Shown piece by piece: positions 58,301 through 64,000 of a stretch of DNA of 64,000 bases (position 1 is its first letter; each line of letters begins with the position of its first letter). The notes under the pieces are model-generated. The model worked only from the letters and a program-made list of their open reading frames with translations. It was not told where the DNA came from and searched no databases. Source of the stretch: Lomentospora prolificans (lineage: Eukaryota; Ascomycota; Sordariomycetes; Microascales; Microascaceae); the NCBI GenBank assembly GCA_029532625.1, contig JARFXM010000003.1, positions 744,001 to 808,000 on the forward strand, read 5' to 3'. Made by a program: the position numbers and the translations under genes.

Positions 58301-59940
58301 CAACTGGAAGTATAAGGTGTTCGGTATCGCCAGCAGGCAACTGTTATCTCCGGGTTAGTCGCTAGCCAGGCTGTTGGGCGAAGGAATCCAGGAGATGGTT
58401 CGCGCCTTGGTGTTGGGTAAAGCCAGCATGGATGGACAAGAACGAAATTGATCTATGTAAGAGGAAATCTAACATTCCCAGCGGCCGTGGCTGAAGCAAA
58501 GTCGAATTGCGAAAACGACTCGGCTGAGCCAAGACGACATTTGATAAAGAGGTGCACACTCGACTGATGCAATAGCACCAACAACGCTCAAATAACCCTC
58601 GATGGTGACGGAGATGGGCGCTGCACTTGCCTGGAATGAAGGTGCTGGTTTGGTCGTGCTTGCTGTTTGTCAGCTCTCGAGGTTGCCTCCGCCTAGGAAT
58701 AATTATGCACAATTCTACATCAAGTGACAGCAACCCGCCTTCCTCTTTCTGCCTTCGGATCGTTTCTTCAACTTGCTTACTGGCCAAAAACAGCAATAAA
58801 CCACCCGAGACATTGTACAGCCACCCGGCAGCCAGCCTGGCGGGCCAATTCCTTCTCTTTCGGTCACCTATTCTAGCGCCGCTACTGCACTGTGCATCGG
58901 TTGAAGGACTCACAGATGGAGGCAGCACAATACCTGCAGCCGATAGTCTCGTTCCGCTCCAACACCAAGCGAGCGGATGTGACCCTCTCTCCAACGTGAA
59001 GGTGGCTCTGTCAGGGGCCAGGCCCTCATTCCATTAATAGTGTTCTCCATATGAAGAGCCAGCACACCAGCTCCCCGCCAGACCTCCCTCCACCGTCTGA
59101 TAATAAGTCGAGCAAGGGAGTTTGCAGAGTCCCACTATGCGAGACGTGCTAAATACACTCGGTGGCGAAGCACCATTCAGCTGCCTGGTGGATAAGACAC
59201 CAACGCTCGCCGAAGTATACCTTGTGTGTGCCCAGGCTGCCAGCAAAGTACGGAGGGCCCTAGACACATCTCTGCCCGCTGGCTAAGTCTCGGCAGGGGG
59301 CCGTCTAGGCCGATAGTAACAGGTAGCTGGCAGTGTTGCCAGGCTACAACAAGCTAGACCTGTTGCAGCCAGCTCTATTAGCAGGCCAGCAAACAAGCAG
59401 AAAACCGTAGCCTATCGTTGCAAGGCGTGACACCGGGCGTTTTTCCAAGTTCCCCGCCATGAAGCTCGCTTGATCGCATGGCTGGCCAAAGGTTGAAATA
59501 GCTGGCTCTGTGCTGCCAGGCTTGGGGATCGTGTCGCGATGCCTTGAGAATGCCTTGCCTCGCTCTCTTTTCCTCTTTCTCTCTCTCTCTCTTTCTTTCT
59601 TTCCTTCTTTTTTTGGGTCTTGCGCAACACCTAACAATTCGTTCAATTCTTCTCTTATACAGCAACTTATACGATAAGCACTCGGCAACCAGACTCGACC
59701 TGCGCCGAAACCTGCCTTGCATCTTACATGGTCCCTATTAGTATGGCGCGTGGCGCTTGTCAATGGGACATGTGAGGGTGATACATACAATAGGGGCCCC
59801 CCGAATTCAACCAACGATTTAGTTGCGAACGCTTCACGAATATCGAGCACAAACCCGCGTCGAATCCGAAACACGCTGAGAAGCTTTTCGTCTCCCTACA
59901 GGCGTTCATCAGTGCACACCGGGCCATCAGAGTCGATACC
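55324..59940. other. Gene-poor region of 4.6 kb before the RBR ligase
   Basis: No recognisable gene on either strand. The open frames up to about 210 codons (56360-56938 +, 58362-58994 -) have no motif, and their composition is unlike the neighbouring genes. GCCAGC/GCTGGC hexamers recur (57160, 57164, 59058, 59239, 59326, 59368, 59385, 59481, 59501). A polypyrimidine tract (about 59566-59612) lies about 330 bp upstream of the RBR start. Confidence 0.45.
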
Positions 59941-62799
59941 ATGGAAATTCCAGATAAGCCCTCTTCTCCCAGGACGGAGCGCTCTCAAGTGAATCTTGGT
60001 GGAACAATCTTCTACCTCACAACACCTCCAGAGTCCACGGCCGGGTCCTCAAGGCAAACACAGCCGTATCGCTTACCTCCACTGGACGATTGGCCGCTAC
60101 CACCCCTCCCCATGCCCCCTGAAATGCAGCACATAGAACCTGAAAGACCGCCCTCTCCAACTCGCATGCCACCTCCAGTCCCAACATCGCCTAGTGCCAC
60201 CGATCATCCTCAGGTGGGGCCCGGGGAGACGCCCATCATAAGAACAAGTGATAAACATGAAGGGGAAGAGGTTGCGGTTACGCCTGCTCAAGATGACAGT
60301 GAAGGAGCCGAGCATACGAGTGATAAAGGCAAGGGTAAAGCAGTCAAGGAAGTCTCCAAGGACGTTGAGGAGCAGGATGAGGATGCCTGGATGAGATACC
60401 CGCCCCCAAAATGTCTCTGGCAAGCACCCCACGTCACCTCTGAGATGATACTCAACCTCGTGAACGTCTCTATAGAGAATGTCCGAAATCGGGCTGCCGA
60501 GGCGGAGAGGGTACGGCAGGAACAGGAGGGAGAGCGGCAGAAACGAACAGAGGAGGAAGCTATTGAGGCTGCGAAGCAAAAGCAATCCGAAGGTGCGCTA
60601 AACGGCAAGCATGGAGAATACTACTTGCCAATCATTATAGCCCAACCTCAACCTCTGAAGCAGTCTTTTGAGGCCGAAAAGGGTGAGGACATGGACTTTT
60701 CTCGGTCGAACTCCGAGATGATCGCTACAAACAGAAGATTATCAAATGGCCACAAGCGGCACAAGTATAACTTGTCTCGCATTCTCAATCGCGTGGGTGT
60801 CAATGAGAGGGGAGAGTCCAGCGCCATGGGCGCCATGAGATCCTCAAAGCGCAAGTCCGGGCAAGAAGATCGCGACGCGCGGAGTATCATGACCGTCAAG
60901 AGCACCACGGATACGAGACTGCGCCAGCTCGGCGCCATTGCTACCTTGCTCCAAAAGAAGCGATCTGTTACCGGGCGGTCTGGGCCTTCTACTTCTTTTA
61001 TTGTACATTCAGTTAGTGGTCCCGGTTCTAATTATCCCAAGCTGGAAAATTTAAGCAAGGGAAAAGGAAAAGCAGCACATCAAGCAGAGGAGACCGTGGA
61101 AGCGAAAGCAGAGTCCGCAACAGAAACTAAAACGGGGGATGCTGCCGAGGAAAGTCCAGATACAGTGTATGTACCTTTCTCATATCCCTCTACCCACTCT
61201 ACAACCGCAGTCGCTAACAGCCTTTCTAGCGAGTGTATCTCTTGCTTCGAGGATTACCGTCCCAATGAGATGATCAAGGCGCCATGCCATAGCTACTGCC
61301 GTGACTGTTTCACTCGTCTTATTTCCACTGCCCTTCAGAACGAGCAGCAATGGCCTCCCAAGTGTTGTCTGAACGAGATCCCCTTTCAAACAATCTACCA
61401 ATACATCCAAAGCGACCTCCGCACGACTTTTGAAACGCGTGCCCTCGAATGGAAGACACCTGTAGGCGAGCGTATCTACTGTAGCACACCGGAGTGTGCC
61501 GTCTGGATTCCGCCAAACCAAGTGAACGGCGGCACATCTACAGCACGCTGCCCCGCGGGCCACGAGACCTGTTCCTTTTGCCGAGGCCCAGCGCATGCTG
61601 GGGCCGACTGCCCACAGGACTGGGACCTCCAGCGAACCAATGAGCTTGCCGAGGAAGAAGGCTGGAAGCGTTGCGCACAGTGCCATGCCCTCGTCGAGCA
61701 TCGCGAAGCATGCCAGCACATGACGTGCCGCTGTGGCTACCAGTTCTGCTACGTCTGCGTGCGCCAATGGAGGACGTGCAGTTGCACTGTGCAACAGCTC
61801 AACGCCCTAAAGGCTGAAGCTGCCCGAAGGCGTGAGGAGCGTCTCGCGAGGGAGGCCGAGGAGCAAACGGAACTCCAGGATGCCCTCAGGCAGATTGAAC
61901 AGCTCGAGCTCGAGGAGGCACTCGAAGCGATCCAGCAGAGCATGGAAAGAGAGCGGCAGGAGGCTGACCGCCGAAAGGAGGAAATTCTTGAGCTCCTCCA
62001 CCGTGAAGAGAAAAGGAAGCGCAGTGTGCGCGCCAAGTTCCGTAACCTGAGGCACATCCTCTGCGATTTACACGACAGCCAGCGCGACCTGCTCGACTTT
62101 GAGGCTGCCCAAGATCTCGAGATCTTTAGCGCCCAACGTGAAGCCGTCCTCTCTAAGACCCTCGAGAACGAAAAGGCTGAGCTAGAGGACCTCCGCGCCC
62201 TTGGCTCCGCGCGCCTCGCTGACCTGGAAGTCAGCCTCACGAAAGAGTATGCCGCCCGTGTCGCGCTGGAGCGCACGGTCGAAGAGGAATATCATGCCCG
62301 GCTCATCTCCTTCTACTCCCAGTGGAAGAAAGAGGCAGGTAGCGCCGGTGAGGAGACAGATTCTGAAATCGATAAGGCCATGCGCGTGCTTCGCATGCGC
62401 CTCGATGCACAGCACAGCGTCTGGAAGACCTGGCGGGACGATGAGCTCGAGAGAGTGCGCTTCGCCATCGACGAGGAGAGGGGCCTCAGGGAGGAACTAC
62501 TCGCCACGCGGCGCCGACGAAAGGAGGAGGAACTCAGGCAACAGGAGAAGGAGCTTGGAAACAAGGCCAAGGCGGGGCCAAAGTGGTATGAGGCCGTGGC
62601 TTTAGAGCGGACGCGGCTACTCAACGAGATGGAGATGGATGAGATCGAAGCGCAGCGGGAGAGGTTCGAGGGTTACGACGAGCTTGAAGTCGTCATGGTA
62701 AAGGAAGCGCAGGAATCCGCGGCAAACAACAACGGACCGCAAGCCGAGGCAGGGGGCTCGGAAGATTTCGATATCTGGGTTGACGCGATCGAAGGGTGA
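59941..62799 (+). CDS. RBR-type (RING-IBR-RING) E3 ubiquitin ligase (2 exons)
   Basis: Ubiquitin ligase that passes ubiquitin through its own RING2 Cys. Exons 59941-61166 and 61230-62799 give 931 residues. Residues 1-400 are disordered, with Pro-rich and Lys/Glu-rich parts. RING1 starts at Cys411 (ECISCFEDYRPNEMIKAPC) and includes YCRDCFTRL and KCCLNEIPF. IBR follows (YCSTPECAVWIP, RCPAGHETCSFCRG). RING2 starts at about Cys557 (RCAQCHALVEHREAC), with the probable catalytic Cys570 before QHMTC. A long coiled coil runs from about 590 to 890. The 63-bp intron (GTATGT donor, CTAAC branch, CTAG acceptor) is a multiple of three without stops; if retained it adds 21 residues just before RING1. Substrates are unknown. 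Confidence 0.9.
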   Translation: MEIPDKPSSPRTERSQVNLGGTIFYLTTPPESTAGSSRQTQPYRLPPLDDWPLPPLPMPPEMQHIEPERPPSPTRMPPPVPTSPSATDHPQVGPGETPIIRTSDKHEGEEVAVTPAQDDSEGAEHTSDKGKGKAVKEVSKDVEEQDEDAWMRYPPPKCLWQAPHVTSEMILNLVNVSIENVRNRAAEAERVRQEQEGERQKRTEEEAIEAAKQKQSEGALNGKHGEYYLPIIIAQPQPLKQSFEAEKGEDMDFSRSNSEMIATNRRLSNGHKRHKYNLSRILNRVGVNERGESSAMGAMRSSKRKSGQEDRDARSIMTVKSTTDTRLRQLGAIATLLQKKRSVTGRSGPSTSFIVHSVSGPGSNYPKLENLSKGKGKAAHQAEETVEAKAESATETKTGDAAEESPDTVYVPFSYPSTHSTTAVANSLSSECISCFEDYRPNEMIKAPCHSYCRDCFTRLISTALQNEQQWPPKCCLNEIPFQTIYQYIQSDLRTTFETRALEWKTPVGERIYCSTPECAVWIPPNQVNGGTSTARCPAGHETCSFCRGPAHAGADCPQDWDLQRTNELAEEEGWKRCAQCHALVEHREACQHMTCRCGYQFCYVCVRQWRTCSCTVQQLNALKAEAARRREERLAREAEEQTELQDALRQIEQLELEEALEAIQQSMERERQEADRRKEEILELLHREEKRKRSVRAKFRNLRHILCDLHDSQRDLLDFEAAQDLEIFSAQREAVLSKTLENEKAELEDLRALGSARLADLEVSLTKEYAARVALERTVEEEYHARLISFYSQWKKEAGSAGEETDSEIDKAMRVLRMRLDAQHSVWKTWRDDELERVRFAIDEERGLREELLATRRRRKEEELRQQEKELGNKAKAGPKWYEAVALERTRLLNEMEMDEIEAQRERFEGYDELEVVMVKEAQESAANNNGPQAEAGGSEDFDIWVDAIEG

Positions 62800-62979
62800 C
62801 GAATCGGACTATACCATCATGACCTTCATGGGAAATTTTCTTTATCGGATTTGTATTAGAATAGAATAGCGTTCATGATGGGATTTTACGTAACCCTGGA
62901 GACAATATATCCTGGGATTTTTTGTATTGTAAAACAATCTGTATCAAATGCCCTGCACGGCAGCGTTTTTTACATGGTC

Positions 62980-64000
62980 CTAGTAGTATCCGATACTAGC
63001 GCTCCCGCTTCTCCCAGGAGTTCCCGTGGACTCCGGATACGCACCGCTCACGAGAGTCTGGGCTGATTCGTCGTCCGAGCTGGGCAAGTCGCCGCCAAAC
63101 TCGTCCGTTTGCTCCGGCAGCGCGCGCATGGAGTCCAGTGTGTGCTTGTCAAGTGTGGGGGCCTGGAAGGGTTGGACGGAGTGGATCTCGCGGCCTGTGG
63201 GCATTTTGGCGAGGAGAGGACCGGTTGGGGGGATAGCTTGTGTCAGGACCTGTGATGGCTGGTCAGCATCGATGACAAAAAGGGGCCAGAATATGAACAA
63301 AAGGGAAGAAAGTTGTAGCCCACCGTATCGTTCATCTTATTCCATTTCTCAGATAGCATATCGAGGACCCGAGTCTCCTCCAACTTGCCCCCATCAGCAC
63401 CCCAGTCCGTCTCCCTCTCCACCCTCTTATCTTCTCTCTTATCGCTCCACTCCCTCTTCAACCTACTCAACCCAAAGCTCTTCTTGTCGTCCTTCCTCTC
63501 TGCGCCAAGCTCCTGAAGCCCAGCATTCAACCACGCAATCGCCGTACCGCTCTGCCCGCCCAACTCGGCATCGATCCCAAAGAACCGGCACGCTTTCGCA
63601 CGGCTGGTGCGTCGCAGGTCCTCCACGTACTTTACCAGCTCGCCGTCTACTTTGCCCGCCATAGTGGATGCCGCGGCGGCTTGTAGCTGGGCCGAGGCGC
63701 GGGCGGCGTGCTCAGCGGCCGCCAGGCAGAGCCGCGCGAAGAGGTGGGCGCGGACCTTGGGGATGTCGGGGGCTTTGTACATCCATTCCCTATCGTTCTC
63801 GTTGCGGTCTTGGGCTACGACCGCAGGGTAGGGATCGTCTTTGAGAACGGCGAGGAGGGTTGCTTCGGCTAGTGCTAGAGCTCCGAGGCCGCGGATGGTA
63901 GATGGCGCGATATCAACGCATGGGATGGGCTTTTTCGCGACGCGGTTCTCTGCGCGGGTTGCCGCGTATTCGTATATCGAAGCAGCGTCCAGCAGCGACC
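62980..64000 (-). CDS. palC: PalC, pH-response BRO1-domain protein (3' part, cut by window edge)
   Basis: Ambient-pH signalling component that works with ESCRT proteins at plasma-membrane foci to promote cleavage of PacC/Rim101 (family). Visible exons are up to 63324 from beyond 64000, then 63249-62980. The seen part has about 315 residues. BRO1-domain sequence includes IYEYAATRAENRVAKKP, GLGALALAEATLL and MYKAPDIPKVRAHLFARLCL. A Trp/Lys/Glu-rich stretch follows, and after the last intron a region with LLAKMPTGREIHSVQPFQAP, matching PalC rather than PalA or Bro1, which are much longer. The protein ends GSASIGYY. The 74-bp intron has GTGGGC/CACAG ends. The 5' part lies outside the window. Confidence 0.85.

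Noticed and set aside
58362..58994. 210-codon open frame on the minus strand
   Set aside because: Opposed by an open frame on the plus strand (58627-59037), no motif; likely chance.
1..64000. Search by eye for secondary-metabolite clusters, transposases, reverse transcriptases or CRISPR-like arrays
   Set aside because: No polyketide or peptide synthetase, terpene cyclase, P450, transposase or reverse-transcriptase motif and no regular spaced repeats were seen.

Overview
The window is a stretch of nuclear chromosome from a filamentous ascomycete (Pezizomycotina, most likely Sordariomycetes; class-level placement is inference). The support is short spliceosomal introns of about 45-135 bp with GTRNGT-like donors, CTRAC-like branch sites and YAG acceptors, gene density of about one per 3 kb with wide spacers, and filamentous-fungal genes such as the HOG-pathway MAPKKK SskB/OS-4 and the BRO1-domain pH regulator PalC. 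No bacterial, viral, CRISPR or intact transposon sequence was seen.

Layout, left to right. MMS19 (+), SPC2 (-), EMC3 (+), RPC25/RPC8 (-), a NUFIP1-domain/CCCH protein (+), SPT2 (-), endopolyphosphatase PPN1 (+), prolyl dihydroxylase OFD1/TPA1 (-), a class V aminotransferase (+) and ribulose-phosphate 3-epimerase (-) form a run of ten genes that alternate strand perfectly. The very long SSK2/OS-4 MAPKKK (-) and a membrane-anchored sterol-ester/triacylglycerol lipase (-) follow, then a tRNA-Glu(UUC) gene with a 9-nt intron (-), PEX6 (+), an aldo-keto reductase (+) and an SH3BGR/thioredoxin-fold acidic protein (-). A gene-poor 11-kb segment holds only a small GPI-anchored protein (+) and a tentative 44-residue Cys-rich protein (-). 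The window ends with an RBR-type E3 ubiquitin ligase (+) and the 3' part of palC (-), cut by the right edge.

Most genes are housekeeping: Fe-S protein assembly (MMS19), ER membrane-protein biogenesis (the divergently transcribed SPC2 and EMC3), Pol III transcription, snoRNP assembly, chromatin, polyphosphate turnover, pentose phosphates, peroxisome import and osmosensing. They do not form a biosynthetic cluster. Exon structures were built by hand from splice signals and family conservation. They should be read as good models, not as transcript evidence.

The most unusual points are: (1) the SSK2 kinase gene ends at one UAG followed in the same frame by 187 further codons that look protein-coding and contain a duplicated motif; (2) the hexamer GCCAGC/GCTGGC is strongly clustered in spacers, with nine copies in about 400 bp upstream of the aldo-keto reductase; (3) two introns are multiples of three without stops, so they could be retained; (4) a possible poly(A)-tailed retroposed fragment lies in the gene-poor segment.
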